The notes under the pieces were generated by a model. It was not told the DNA's origin. It searched no databases and saw nothing but the letters and a program-made list of their open reading frames with translations. 64,000 bases of DNA from Flavobacterium johnsoniae UW101 (lineage in GTDB: Bacteria > Bacteroidota > Bacteroidia > Flavobacteriales > Flavobacteriaceae). Made by a program: the position numbers and the translations under genes. Within the stretch, counting starts at the first letter, position 1. Each line of letters begins with the position of its first letter. The stretch spans positions 1,426,001 through 1,490,000 of the forward strand of contig NC_009441.1 of NCBI RefSeq assembly GCF_000016645.1. Direction: 5' to 3'. Positions 25,542 through 35,077 of this stretch are shown piece after piece.

Positions 25542-28147
25542 TTTCGATAATGATTGAAACCCAAAAATAAGCCAATTACAATCAAAAAGCTAATCACGTA
25601 ATAGATATAATTTCCTGATTTTTCTTCAGCCGAAATTGAGCCGTAATACACAAAAGAACTCCAATAATAAGGCGATTTCTTAGCATTCGGAATCGATTTA
25701 TCGTTCAAATATTCCCGTTTTGCATTAGTGTTGGCTTCAAAATAAGAAACATCATTTTTGACATTTTTATAAAAATCAGACATAAAAACCGAAGTCGTAA
25801 AATCATTTACTTTCCATAAAGAAAACAACAAATTCTGTGCTCCGGCAAACTGAAAACCTCTTGCAATACTCATCGCGCCTTCGGCTTTGTACAATTTTCC
25901 AATTCCGGTTTCGCAGGCACTTAAAACAACTAAATCAGGATTTATATGCAGATTATACAATTCTGAATACAGGATTTCCTGATCGTAAAATTTAATACTT
26001 GCCGGAGTTTCAATATCGCCAGAAGAAGCGTGCGTACTCAAATGAAGAATAGAATAATTTGAAGCATTATTTTTAAAATCAGCAAAACCTGCATTCGAAT
26101 TTTCTAAATATTTCCCTTTAAAATTACGGCGAATAGATTCTAGTTCTTTTTTTGAATAACTAAGCTCGAAAGATGTGCCTTCAAAAACAGGAAAAACACC
26201 TAAAACTGTTTTTTTAGATTTTGAAACAGGTTTAGCATTCAGATAAATATTTGCCGAAGTAGTATAAGCAATCCTGAAATCATTAAGTAAATAATGCATT
26301 TTAGCAAAATTCGTTGTATTAGATTCCTGAGTAATTAAAGCTTCAAAAGGGAGAAAATTTAAAATTCCGTCAGGAACAATGACAAGGTTTTTGTAACCAG
26401 AATTATTAGGAAGTTTTAATAAATCATAAACATCTTTTCCATAATGATTATAGTCGGAAATATCATTTGTAATAGCATCCGGACTGTTAAAATAATCTAT
26501 AAACTGGACAATTCTTGAAATACCAAGATGAGCAATATTAATATGATTTAGAACAATTTGATCGTTTTGTAAAACAAAAAAATACAGCTTTTCAGATCCC
26601 ATAAAATAATAAACCATCATCGCTTTATCTTTCTTTAATTTTGAAAGCAGCGCTTTGACATCGCATTTTTCAGGAATATAATCTGTATTTTCAGACTGTA
26701 CTTTTTTCAGCGAAATCATGACTTCATTTTGCTGTTTTATAAGTGTGTTGATTTTTGAAATATTGGCCGAATCTCCTTTTTGCTGTTCTTTTAAAATCGC
26801 ATTATTTAGGTTTTGCAGGTCTTGCAAAAGCTGTTTTTCTTCTGCGGAAGCATTTTTAATATTCGAACGATAACCTTTTAAAATACCCGATTTTGTTTTT
26901 TCTGATAATTGAAAAGCTTCTTCCAGATATTTCGTTTTCCCTTCTTTACTGAACAATTCATCATAAACAAAAAGACATTTTTCGGTACGATTTCGGGACC
27001 GCAGCTGCATCAGGATTTTTGAGTTTTCATAAACCAGACTATTCATCAATAAATCTTCAATGTAGAACGAAAGTTCAAAAGCCTTTAATGCATTTTTAGG
27101 ATCTTTGATTTTTAGAATTTCTGCCTGTAAATCGAGCGCATCAACCAAAACAGTTTCAGCATACAATTGATTTTTATTCGGAAGAATATCTTTTGAATTA
27201 TAATTTGGAATCAGGGTTTTAAAAACGACTGAAATCTGTTTGGCGCTTTCCTCATGTTTTTGTTCATCAAAAAGCAGCCAAGCTTTTTCATAATAGAGTT
27301 TGGCCCGTTTTCTAGGCTGTTGATTTTTTGTTTCTAAAAGAAGTTTTTCCGCCTTCTGCATATAAGAATCAGCAATGTCAAATTGCTGCCATTGCCGGTT
27401 CATTGAAGCTAAATTGCGATAAGAATTGGATAAAGTTTCTGATTTGCCTTTTTCGTTTTTCAAATATTCTATTGAAGACAGGAATGCTTTTTCTGCATTT
27501 TGAGGAGCATTTTTAATGAATTGTTTAGAATTTAACCAATAATTATTTCCCAGATTATTGAGTAAAATTCCTTTTTGAGAGTTCGATAATTTTTCTGTTT
27601 TCAGCGTATTTTCTAAAACTTCAATTGCCGAAGAAATTTTCCCGGAACTTTGATAAACATTAGATAAATTTAAAATTGCAGCAAATTTTTGGTTTTGTGC
27701 GTCGGGATAATTTTTAGAAGTATTTACAATAAAATAATATTGTTTTATAGTGTTTTCGGCGCTGTCATAATCGCCCAGAATCGTATATAAGTTCCCTAAA
27801 GGTTTTAAGCAGAATTCTATAATATCGTAATTGCTGAGCTTTTGTTTCTGGTAAGTCTGCCATGCTTTTTCATAACTTGAAATGGCATTTTGTGTCTGCC
27901 CAAATTGGTTTTCATAATAGGCTTTATTGCAGTTTAAAACCACGACTGCCAGTAATTCATCTTTGGTTTTTGGTTTTGGATTTCTCCAAAAATCAGCTTC
28001 AGCATTTGATAAATCCTGTATTGCTTTTGCAGAAGGGTGAGCAGTAAAAACATCAATTGCATGGTAAATTTTATCTTCCTGATTCTGCCCGAAAGCATTC
28101 AGAGTTAGGAAAAGAAAGATTAAACGATATAAGTTGTATAAGTTCAT
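25493..28147 (-). CDS. TPR-CHAT caspase-like protease, membrane anchored
   Basis: An 884-residue protein: N-terminal signal-like segment (LYRLIFLFLTLNAFGQ), many TPR-like helical repeats (about 90-400), a coiled-coil segment (about 420-490) and a C-terminal CHAT domain (about 560-830). The CHAT dyad is visible as His in LHLSTHASSGD and Cys in VLSACETGIGK. A membrane helix (YIYYVISFLIVIGLFLGF) and a basic tail end the protein, so most of it should be periplasmic. CHAT domains are clan CD caspase-like peptidases, some of them effectors of defence systems. The gene overlaps a retropepsin gene and follows a PKD/beta-barrel gene. Confidence 0.9.
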   Translation of the reverse strand: MNLYNLYRLIFLFLTLNAFGQNQEDKIYHAIDVFTAHPSAKAIQDLSNAEADFWRNPKPKTKDELLAVVVLNCNKAYYENQFGQTQNAISSYEKAWQTYQKQKLSNYDIIEFCLKPLGNLYTILGDYDSAENTIKQYYFIVNTSKNYPDAQNQKFAAILNLSNVYQSSGKISSAIEVLENTLKTEKLSNSQKGILLNNLGNNYWLNSKQFIKNAPQNAEKAFLSSIEYLKNEKGKSETLSNSYRNLASMNRQWQQFDIADSYMQKAEKLLLETKNQQPRKRAKLYYEKAWLLFDEQKHEESAKQISVVFKTLIPNYNSKDILPNKNQLYAETVLVDALDLQAEILKIKDPKNALKAFELSFYIEDLLMNSLVYENSKILMQLRSRNRTEKCLFVYDELFSKEGKTKYLEEAFQLSEKTKSGILKGYRSNIKNASAEEKQLLQDLQNLNNAILKEQQKGDSANISKINTLIKQQNEVMISLKKVQSENTDYIPEKCDVKALLSKLKKDKAMMVYYFMGSEKLYFFVLQNDQIVLNHINIAHLGISRIVQFIDYFNSPDAITNDISDYNHYGKDVYDLLKLPNNSGYKNLVIVPDGILNFLPFEALITQESNTTNFAKMHYLLNDFRIAYTTSANIYLNAKPVSKSKKTVLGVFPVFEGTSFELSYSKKELESIRRNFKGKYLENSNAGFADFKNNASNYSILHLSTHASSGDIETPASIKFYDQEILYSELYNLHINPDLVVLSACETGIGKLYKAEGAMSIARGFQFAGAQNLLFSLWKVNDFTTSVFMSDFYKNVKNDVSYFEANTNAKREYLNDKSIPNAKKSPYYWSSFVYYGSISAEEKSGNYIYYVISFLIVIGLFLGFNHYRKWKIFTRFSKKRITKK

Positions 28148-28159
28148 ATTATTTTTTTG

Positions 28160-28207
28160 CCACGAATTTCACGGATTTCCACAAATTATTTCAGCATTGA
28201 TTCGTGG
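28160..28207. repeat. Inverted repeat CCACGAAT/ATTCGTGG
   Basis: Arms 28160-28167 and 28200-28207 flank words typical of flavobacterial intergenic repeats (TTTCACGGATTTCCAC). It sits in the 92-base gap between the PKD and CHAT genes of one operon. Confidence 0.55.
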
Positions 28208-28239
28208 AAAATCTCTCCAAAAATCTTCGTGTAATAACT

Positions 28240-30192
28240 TTAAAACTTCCATATTCCATAAACCTGAAAATAATTGAAATTCTGTTCAAAATTAATTACA
28301 TAACGTGCTCCCAAACTTGGACCAATTCTGGCGAAACCTGCAGTTAAATCAAATAAAAGCCCGGTTTTAAAATCGGCAAAAGAAGTTTTTGTTTGATTGC
28401 TTGTTGTACTCGAATTAATTAAAAAGCTCTCTTTATCGCCTTCATACGTATCAACTTTTATATTTTGATTCTGCTCTTGCGAAACATTTATATTAGCCTG
28501 AATTCCGGCACCAATGCCAATATAGTTATTAAGGTTATACCGAATTAAAACAGGAACTTCCCAATTGATGTTTTTGTTTTCAGTTGAGGTTGTCGTGCGT
28601 ACCAATTGTCTTGTTCCGTTTGCATTAGTATTCAATTGATCTGTAACTGTTACAGCACGATTATACTGATTTAAGGCATTTGTCCATTCTACCTGCCAGT
28701 AAAAGCGATACGATTTAAAAGGCGAAAGCGTCGCGCCCACAAAATAACTCGTCGATTTGTCTAAATCAGGATAAAAATTATATCCGGCTTTTACGCCAAT
28801 AGAAATTCCGGGCAGAAATCGGGTAGTGGCGTAGTTCGTAATTATAGGTTCGTTTTTGTCGAATATAATCGAAGTCCGGCTTTTGGTTTTTACTTTATGA
28901 AAGTCCTCGCCAAACTTCATAGAATATTTTACAAAACCTTTTGTACTGTCTTTTTCCTTTACATTTTTCTGTTCAGTTCCCGGCAGATAAATATTCTTAA
29001 ATGTAAAAATGATCTGTTTTTGTTTGATAATCGTGTCGAGACAACTCACGGTTGGTTCTTCGCCTTTTGGGCAGATTGGACATTCTGGATACATACTTTC
29101 TATCTGGAAAGTTTTCTTGTCGAACATATCCGGAATATCAGTTTCTAAACGAATTTTTCGGGCCGGACCTTCACCATTATTTTGAAAACGGGTTTTAAAA
29201 TTAACCCTTTTAAAACGTACCAGCCTATAATTCATAAAACGTCCGTTCGAGCCCATTTTATTTGGATCGTGAGACGTTACAATTTCCATCTCAAGGTTTT
29301 TAATCTTATGGTTTTTATAGCTTCGATTAGGAACAAAAATCCCGCGCATCGTGACCGTTGCGCTGGTATCTTTTATCATTTCGGGAGTGGTTTTAAATGT
29401 GTAAAAAACATTTCGTGTTTCTCCCGGATCAGCATTATCAAATTCTAAAACCGAAACATTATGATAGATTTTATGAGCCTCTAAAAGTGAAGCATCAAGA
29501 TCTTCCTCAGTAGCTGTATTTCTATATTTTTTAAGTTTGAAACTGTTTTCGGCAGAAGCCAGATAATTATTAGAATCGTCAAGATCGTTTACAGATGCCG
29601 TTAAGTTTTCTTTAATTTCACGTTCGTCAGCATAAGTTCTAAAATCACTTAATTCAAAGTTATTGTGTTTGAATTGTTTTTCATTATAAAATAAATAAAG
29701 CTTGCCGCTGGAAACATAATTCTCCAGATTTTGATAACTCACAACGACTACCATTTCCTGCTCCGGAATAGGATCGCAGTTTTTTAAAATTGCAAAACCG
29801 TTTTGATCTGCTATAGAAGCAATGTCTTTATAACTAGTATCGGTAATATCGTTTACAGCGACTTTTTTCGGACGTGTTGCCGGCGGTTTTCCGTTGTCGT
29901 AATTGTTTGTTACGGCAAGCCTTGTCGTGTAAGTTCCTTTCTTTTTATAAACATGCTTAGGTTCTGCTTCTTTGCTGTAATGACCGTCGCCCAGTTCCCA
30001 TAAATACGAATAACTTGGTTTTGGAGCACCCGCAATTGGAATCAATGGCGGTGTTTCAGGTTTAAAATTTACAGCATTTCCATTTTGGATAAAACCAATA
30101 ACAGCTCTTCGGGTTATGGTGTCTTTTACTTTGGTTTGCCCTATTGAAAAAATCGAGAATAGAATAAAGAAAATAGACAGTTGTGGTTTCAT
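28240..30192 (-). CDS. PKD-domain protein with C-terminal outer-membrane barrel
   Basis: A 650-residue exported protein with a signal peptide ending around FSIGQ. A PKD-like domain (about 35-110) contains YLWELGDGHYSKEAEPKHVY and KGTYTTRLAVTN. A middle region has a DUF11-like segment (FKTRFQNNGEGPARKIRLET) and a cysteine-rich loop (YPECPICPKGEEP). The last 170 residues look like an outer-membrane barrel (GISIGVKAGYNFYPDLD... to FNYFQVYGIWKF). It heads the unit continuing to the CHAT and retropepsin genes. A surface sensor or anchor for the periplasmic CHAT protein is possible but only inferred. Confidence 0.75.
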   Translation of the reverse strand: MKPQLSIFFILFSIFSIGQTKVKDTITRRAVIGFIQNGNAVNFKPETPPLIPIAGAPKPSYSYLWELGDGHYSKEAEPKHVYKKKGTYTTRLAVTNNYDNGKPPATRPKKVAVNDITDTSYKDIASIADQNGFAILKNCDPIPEQEMVVVVSYQNLENYVSSGKLYLFYNEKQFKHNNFELSDFRTYADEREIKENLTASVNDLDDSNNYLASAENSFKLKKYRNTATEEDLDASLLEAHKIYHNVSVLEFDNADPGETRNVFYTFKTTPEMIKDTSATVTMRGIFVPNRSYKNHKIKNLEMEIVTSHDPNKMGSNGRFMNYRLVRFKRVNFKTRFQNNGEGPARKIRLETDIPDMFDKKTFQIESMYPECPICPKGEEPTVSCLDTIIKQKQIIFTFKNIYLPGTEQKNVKEKDSTKGFVKYSMKFGEDFHKVKTKSRTSIIFDKNEPIITNYATTRFLPGISIGVKAGYNFYPDLDKSTSYFVGATLSPFKSYRFYWQVEWTNALNQYNRAVTVTDQLNTNANGTRQLVRTTTSTENKNINWEVPVLIRYNLNNYIGIGAGIQANINVSQEQNQNIKVDTYEGDKESFLINSSTTSNQTKTSFADFKTGLLFDLTAGFARIGPSLGARYVINFEQNFNYFQVYGIWKF

Positions 30193-30250
30193 AACTAGAT
30201 AGTTTTGGGTTCTAAAATCTTAAAAATCAATTTTAAAACAAGATTAAATG

Positions 30251-30283
30251 TAAAAAAAAGTGATGAGCAAATCATCACTTTTT
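30251..30283 (-). terminator. Intrinsic terminator after the lipoprotein gene
   Basis: A 12-bp stem (30255-30266 with 30272-30283) with a 5-base loop; on the minus strand it runs into a T-rich tract. It lies 21 bases after the lipoprotein stop and separates that gene from the PKD-CHAT-retropepsin operon. Confidence 0.8.
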
Positions 30284-30303
30284 CTTAAAAAAGCATTTGT
30301 TAG

Positions 30304-31293
30304 TTACTGAATGGCATTAATTGCAGCAACAAGCTGGGCTTCTGTACCGACTGTTGTTTCGGCTTGTGTAAAGGTATATGTAGTATTTGCAGTTATTGTT
30401 ACTCCCTTAATTGCATATCGCCAGCTGCCATTATCTTCTGTGGCAAAAATGATGTGGCAGGCTAATCCAACAGGAATTTGTCCATAATGTTCACTAAACA
30501 ATCCTTCGGCAGTATAAGTATCCAGTTTTGCAAGAGCATTTGTTCCTTCGCCGTCATAAGAAAGATAAACAGCACTGTTTGTGTTATTATAACCATCCGG
30601 AACATCTACTAAAATAGTTGTTTTTGGTCTTGGATCACTGTAAAAACGGTCAACATTAGTCCATCCAAAGTTTCCAAAAGTTACATAGTAATTGTTTCCT
30701 TCACCTTGAACACCGCCTTTTCCGCCGGTTCCGTCAGCATTTGCTTTTGCTTCTCTCCAGGCTAATTCTCCTTTATCGTCAATTACTCCAGTCCATAAAG
30801 TCATTAAATTATCATAGCCATCTGTTAAAGCAGTTGGAACAATCATGTTCATGGTGCAGGAAGTCTGAAGTTCTACACCGCCTTGAGTTGCTTTGATAAA
30901 AAATTCTCCACCAGAAATTAAAAGGTTTTTCTTTCCGTCGGCAGTAATTCCCATTGTTGGTTTATTGGTTACCAGCATGTTTCCTTTGTCAAAAAGCTCG
31001 ATGTATTCAATATCTACTTGTCCGGTTACAGGATTTCCGTTTTTAGTTAAACAGTCTCCGTTGATATATAATTTTACCCCTTTTGCCGAAGTTAAAGTTA
31101 CCACACCATTTCCTGCAGTCATGGTAAAATTTTGAGTATTTCTTTTTACACCTTTTTCGTTAATACTTTTAAATGCTGCCGAAGTTGGAGGTAAAATAAG
31201 ATCACTGCCATTTTCTACGTCACTGTTATCACAGCTTACAAAAGAGATTAGTAAAAGGAATAAAAGGCCGATTGTTTTAAAATTTGTATTCAT
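30304..31293 (-). CDS. Hypothetical lipoprotein, 329 aa
   Basis: A signal peptide with lipobox FVSC (Cys21) predicts a lipid-anchored envelope protein. The mature part is beta-rich, with Gly- and Thr-rich stretches (GVKLYINGDCLTKNGNPVTG, YYVTFGNFGWTNVDRFY) and a central segment reminiscent of carboxypeptidase-regulatory-like folds. I do not recognise a named family. It has its own terminator and lies between the CHAT operon and the sigma-factor region on the CHAT strand. Confidence 0.7.
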   Translation of the reverse strand: MNTNFKTIGLLFLLLISFVSCDNSDVENGSDLILPPTSAAFKSINEKGVKRNTQNFTMTAGNGVVTLTSAKGVKLYINGDCLTKNGNPVTGQVDIEYIELFDKGNMLVTNKPTMGITADGKKNLLISGGEFFIKATQGGVELQTSCTMNMIVPTALTDGYDNLMTLWTGVIDDKGELAWREAKANADGTGGKGGVQGEGNNYYVTFGNFGWTNVDRFYSDPRPKTTILVDVPDGYNNTNSAVYLSYDGEGTNALAKLDTYTAEGLFSEHYGQIPVGLACHIIFATEDNGSWRYAIKGVTITANTTYTFTQAETTVGTEAQLVAAINAIQ

Positions 31294-31371
31294 AATTTCT
31301 GGTTTTTAATGATTATTATATTGATAGATGTTCGAGGTAAATATTTTGTTACCCCTGTTTTTATTTTTTAT

Positions 31372-31671
31372 TTATGCCGAAAGACATTTGTCTTCAAAAA
31401 GATTTCCATCTTCGTCAACAGCCACAAGAATGCTCTGCTTTCGCGAAAGCGTAATGATTAAATAAATCCATACAACAGACCAAAGTCCGAAAGTGAGACA
31501 GGTAAGCAGTAAATGAAAGGTATGTTTAACTGCTTTTTTTTCTTTAGACAAAACAACATACGGCAGTTTCTCGTTGTGTTCTACGATTACAAAACCATTA
31601 CGTGTTTTGGCCGAAATCATTTTGTAAAATTTATCTAAAGTCTTTTCGTCTGTAAATTGATACGTTTCCAT
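31372..31671 (-). CDS. Small membrane protein, 99 aa
   Basis: A soluble N-terminal half (METYQFTDEKTLDKFYKMIS) is followed by one long or two closely packed hydrophobic segments (FHLLLTCLTFGLWSVVWIYLIITL) and a short acidic tail. No named family is recognised. It is divergent from the ECF sigma gene, 128 bases away. Reading frame and composition look native. Confidence 0.55.
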   Translation of the reverse strand: METYQFTDEKTLDKFYKMISAKTRNGFVIVEHNEKLPYVVLSKEKKAVKHTFHLLLTCLTFGLWSVVWIYLIITLSRKQSILVAVDEDGNLFEDKCLSA

Positions 31672-31799
31672 TTTCTCTTAATTTTAACTGTTTTAAAAGA
31701 TTTCTGTCTGCTTATATCAATTGAAATTGTTAATTGTTACCCATTTGATTGAAATTTAATTGAGATTCTTTTTAACTTTATCTGATTAAAAGTTTTTTT

Positions 31800-32384
31800 A
31801 TGGATAAAAACAAAATACATCCTGACCAAAAATATATTGATGGTCTTGCCGAAAATAATTCGCTGGTAATTCAGTCTATATATAAAAAGTTTGTTCCTAA
31901 AGTCGTTATGTTTATTATGAACAATTCCGGCGATAGAGACCAGGCACAGGATGTAGTTCAGGAAATATTGATTTTGCTTTTTAATCAGGCCAAAGCCAAT
32001 TCGTTAAAACTAACCTGCCCTTTTGATGCTTATTTCTTTTTATTGTGTAAAAGAAAATGGCTCAATGAACTGAAAAAAACATCTAATAAAGGGGTAACAA
32101 TTATTGAAGACGTTTTATCTATCAATGAATCTGCGCATGAGTTAATTGGTCAAACCGAACAATTTGATGAAAAACAAGAGCTTTTTGACACCATGTTTGA
32201 GAAACTGGGAGACAAATGCAAAGAGCTTTTAAAACTGAGTTTTGAAATTAAATCGATGGAAGAAGTGGCCGAAAAACTAAACGTAACGTATGGTTATGTC
32301 CGTAAGAAAAAATCATTATGCGTTGGTCAGTTAACACAGTGGATTCAGGAAGCAAAAAACTTTAAATCTTTAAAAAACAATTAG
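31800..32384 (+). CDS. ECF-type RNA polymerase sigma factor
   Basis: A 194-residue sigma-70 family ECF factor. Region 2 (about 20-90) has NNSGDRDQAQDVVQEILILLF and FLLCKRKWLNELKK; region 4 (about 135-185) has LGDKCKELLKLSFEIKSMEE and NVTYGYVRKKKSLC, ending in the recognition helix. The gene is followed after 2 bases by a membrane TPR protein that looks like its anti-sigma factor. Targets are unknown; the divergent envelope and CHAT genes nearby are candidates by position. Confidence 0.9.
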   Translation: MDKNKIHPDQKYIDGLAENNSLVIQSIYKKFVPKVVMFIMNNSGDRDQAQDVVQEILILLFNQAKANSLKLTCPFDAYFFLLCKRKWLNELKKTSNKGVTIIEDVLSINESAHELIGQTEQFDEKQELFDTMFEKLGDKCKELLKLSFEIKSMEEVAEKLNVTYGYVRKKKSLCVGQLTQWIQEAKNFKSLKNN

Positions 32385-32386
32385 TC

Positions 32387-33109
32387 ATGAACGAAGAACG
32401 TTACATATTATTTGATCAATATCTTCAGGGCGAATTAACTGCTGATGCTAAAAATGATTTTGAAAAACAATTGTTGGAAGATCCTGAATTTGCATCGGAA
32501 TTTGAAACTTTTAAAGAAGTACAATTTCAATTAGCCAATAAATTTGGAATTGAACAGGAACGAGAAGCTTTTAAACAAAATCTGACTCAGATATCAGAGA
32601 AACATTTCGATAACAAAACAAAAGTAATTGGTTTAAAACCATGGTATTTAGCAGTTGCAGCTTCGGTTGCAGTTCTATTCGGGTTATTCTTTTTCAACTA
32701 TAATCAAAATCCGGCTTTTGCAGATTATAACGATCCGGAACAAGCCTCATTTACAGTAAGAGGAACAGTCAATGAGTCTTTAAAACAAGCAGAAGAAGCT
32801 TATAACGCAAAAAGATATAATAAAGCCATTCCGCTTTTTGAAACCGTTTTAAAGAAACAAAAAACAGCAGAAATTCAGTTTTTTTACGGCGTTTCTTTAT
32901 TAGAAGAAAGTCATTATTTAAAAGCCGAAGCTGTTTTTAATGAAATACATGCAGGAACTTCTGTTTACAAAGAAAAAGCACTTTGGTATTTGGCTTTATC
33001 TAAGTTGAAACAAAAAGATTATGAGGCTTGTAAACAAATTCTTGAAAGCATCTCTGAAGATTACGAAGGTTATGATCAGGTAGAAGAACTATTACATCAG
33101 CTGGATTAG
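32387..33109 (+). CDS. Membrane TPR protein, probable anti-sigma factor
   Basis: A 240-residue protein. The N-terminal cytoplasmic part (1-85; FDQYLQGELTADAKNDFEKQ) is like the start of Bacteroidota anti-sigma proteins. One membrane helix (about 87-103, YLAVAASVAVLFGLFFF) is followed by a periplasmic TPR region (about 130-240; ESLKQAEEAYNAKRYNKAIP). The start lies 2 bases after the sigma stop codon, so they form an operon. It would hold the sigma factor at the membrane and sense something with the TPR part; this is inferred from layout. Confidence 0.75.
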   Translation: MNEERYILFDQYLQGELTADAKNDFEKQLLEDPEFASEFETFKEVQFQLANKFGIEQEREAFKQNLTQISEKHFDNKTKVIGLKPWYLAVAASVAVLFGLFFFNYNQNPAFADYNDPEQASFTVRGTVNESLKQAEEAYNAKRYNKAIPLFETVLKKQKTAEIQFFYGVSLLEESHYLKAEAVFNEIHAGTSVYKEKALWYLALSKLKQKDYEACKQILESISEDYEGYDQVEELLHQLD

Positions 33110-33149
33110 ATTATTCTTAATAAAATATTTCTCCTTTACGGAAAACCTC

Positions 33150-33190
33150 AATCGAATTTGGAATTTTAATTCTAAATTCGATTTTCTATT
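33150..33190 (+). terminator. Terminator of the sigma/anti-sigma operon
   Basis: AATCGAATTT (33150-33159) pairs with AAATTCGATT (33174-33183), with further pairing of GAATT/AATTC inside, followed by TTCTATTTT. It is 40 bases after the anti-sigma stop. Confidence 0.7.
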
Positions 33191-33236
33191 TTACAGCATT
33201 AACCAAAAACAATCAAAACCTAACCAGTCTCAATTA

Positions 33237-34880
33237 ATGAAAAAAATTACTTTATTTCTTTTTATTACATTTTCACAAATTACATTCTGCGCTCCTAAAA
33301 TTACTGAAACCGAAAAACTCTTTGCAACCTGCAAAGTCTGGGGTTTCTTAAAATATTATCATCCAAAAGCAGCCAGTGGAGAAGTCAATTGGGATAAGCA
33401 GCTTTTAGAAAAACTTCCTAAAATAGAAAAAGCACAAACCAAAGAAGAGTTTTCACTGCTTCTTGAAAACTGGATTGACGATCTTGGACCAGTAAAAGAA
33501 ATTGCACCAATTCCTGCACCAAAAGATGTGGAGCTTTTTGATAAGAATTTCGATTTATCCTGGTTTAATAATAAGTTGTTTTCTAAAAAACTTTCGAAGA
33601 AATTAAAATTTATTGAAGAAAACAGGTTTCAAAGCAATGAAGATTTTGAACATGGTTTTGATGGTTTAAAAATGACAAAAAACTATTTTGATCTTGATTA
33701 TAACAATAAAGATTCCAGAATATTAATGCTTTTTGCCTATTGGAATTTAATTGAATATTATTTTCCATATAAATATATCATGGATCAAAAATGGGATTTG
33801 AGTTTAGAACAGTCACTGCCATCTATCGCTGATGCTAAAAATGAAGCTGATTTTTATCTCGCACTTAAAAAACTAACATCAAAACTTAATGACAGCCACG
33901 TCGAAACTCCAATTTATGGCCCAACTGTTTATCGCTCATTAAATCATTTCCCTGCAGCAGGCAAAATAATCGATGATAAATTGGTTATTACCGAGATTTT
34001 AGGAGATAGTCTTGCCGAAGCAGATAATATTAAAATAGGAACTGTAATTACTAAAATAAATGGTAAAACCATAAAAGAATTAATCGAGCAAAACAGAGAT
34101 TTAGTATGTGCATCAAACGAAGCTAAACTTTTAGATAAAGTAGTTTATAGAATTTTGAGTACTGATCAGGATAATGTTTCGGTAGAATTTTTAAAAGATG
34201 GGAAGTATGAAATAAAAAATATGATTTGGCATGATTATCATGACTCTCATCGAAATGAATTTAAAAAAGGCGCTGTAAAACCAAAGGAAAAGTTTAAGCT
34301 TTTGGATAATAATGTCGGCTACGTAAATATGGGAGCTATAAAACCTAAAAATATTCCAGACATGATTGATGCCTTAAAATCTACAAAGGCAATCGTTTTT
34401 GATATGAGAAATTATCCAAATGGAACCTGGAAAGAGATCTCGGATTTTTTAAATGCTGAGGAAAAGAAATTTTGCGATTATACAGAACCTTATTTAAACT
34501 ACCCGGGAAAATACAAATGGGTAGATGGACGAAAATGCGGATTTAATAATAAAGATAATTATAAAGGGAAAGCGATTGTACTGCTAAATGAAAAGTCACT
34601 AAGCCAGTCAGAATGGACAGCAATGTGTTTTCAAACAGCAGGAAATACAACAATTATAGGCAGTCAAACAGCAGGAACAGATGGAAATGCAGTAGATCTT
34701 GATTTTAAAGGATTTCATACCAGATATACAGGACTTGGGGTTTATTATCCAGACCGCAGAGAAGCCCAGCGTATAGGAATTGTACCAGATATTGAAGTAA
34801 AACCAACCATAAAAGGGATTCAGGAAGGAAAAGATGAGGTCTTAGATCGTGCTTTGCTGTTTATTGAAACAGGAAAGTAA
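33237..34880 (+). CDS. S41 family (C-terminal processing-like) peptidase
   Basis: A 547-residue exported serine protease. A signal peptide (about 1-18) precedes an N-terminal helical domain with VWGFLKYYHPKAASGEVNWD, common in Bacteroidota S41 proteins. A PDZ-like part (about 235-310) follows, then the catalytic domain (about 355-545) with the nucleophile in LNEKSLSQSEWTAM and the GSQTAGTDGNAV region. It follows the sigma operon but is separated by a terminator. Likely periplasmic, with unknown substrate. Confidence 0.88.
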   Translation: MKKITLFLFITFSQITFCAPKITETEKLFATCKVWGFLKYYHPKAASGEVNWDKQLLEKLPKIEKAQTKEEFSLLLENWIDDLGPVKEIAPIPAPKDVELFDKNFDLSWFNNKLFSKKLSKKLKFIEENRFQSNEDFEHGFDGLKMTKNYFDLDYNNKDSRILMLFAYWNLIEYYFPYKYIMDQKWDLSLEQSLPSIADAKNEADFYLALKKLTSKLNDSHVETPIYGPTVYRSLNHFPAAGKIIDDKLVITEILGDSLAEADNIKIGTVITKINGKTIKELIEQNRDLVCASNEAKLLDKVVYRILSTDQDNVSVEFLKDGKYEIKNMIWHDYHDSHRNEFKKGAVKPKEKFKLLDNNVGYVNMGAIKPKNIPDMIDALKSTKAIVFDMRNYPNGTWKEISDFLNAEEKKFCDYTEPYLNYPGKYKWVDGRKCGFNNKDNYKGKAIVLLNEKSLSQSEWTAMCFQTAGNTTIIGSQTAGTDGNAVDLDFKGFHTRYTGLGVYYPDRREAQRIGIVPDIEVKPTIKGIQEGKDEVLDRALLFIETGK

Positions 34881-35027
34881 ACATTAGTTTGTCTTCATGA
34901 GAAAAGTCGAAGCATTGCATTTTGAATCGACTAAGATAAGCGATAATCTGTATTTGACTTTGACTTCACTCAGTCTGACAAAAAGAATAAAAAAATCCGT
35001 TTTATCCGTGTGCCATTTCACACGAAA

Positions 35028-35058
35028 TTGCTATTCTTTTAATATTGTCGTAATTTTG
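35028..35058 (+). promoter_or_regulatory. Promoter of the tatD-like gene
   Basis: TAATTTTG (35051-35058) is an exact TAnnTTTG; a TTG at 35028-35030 lies 20 bases upstream. The implied transcription start near 35062 is only about 16 bases before the TTG start codon at 35078. Confidence 0.6.
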
Positions 35059-35077
35059 GCATTTTAAAATTAGAGCC

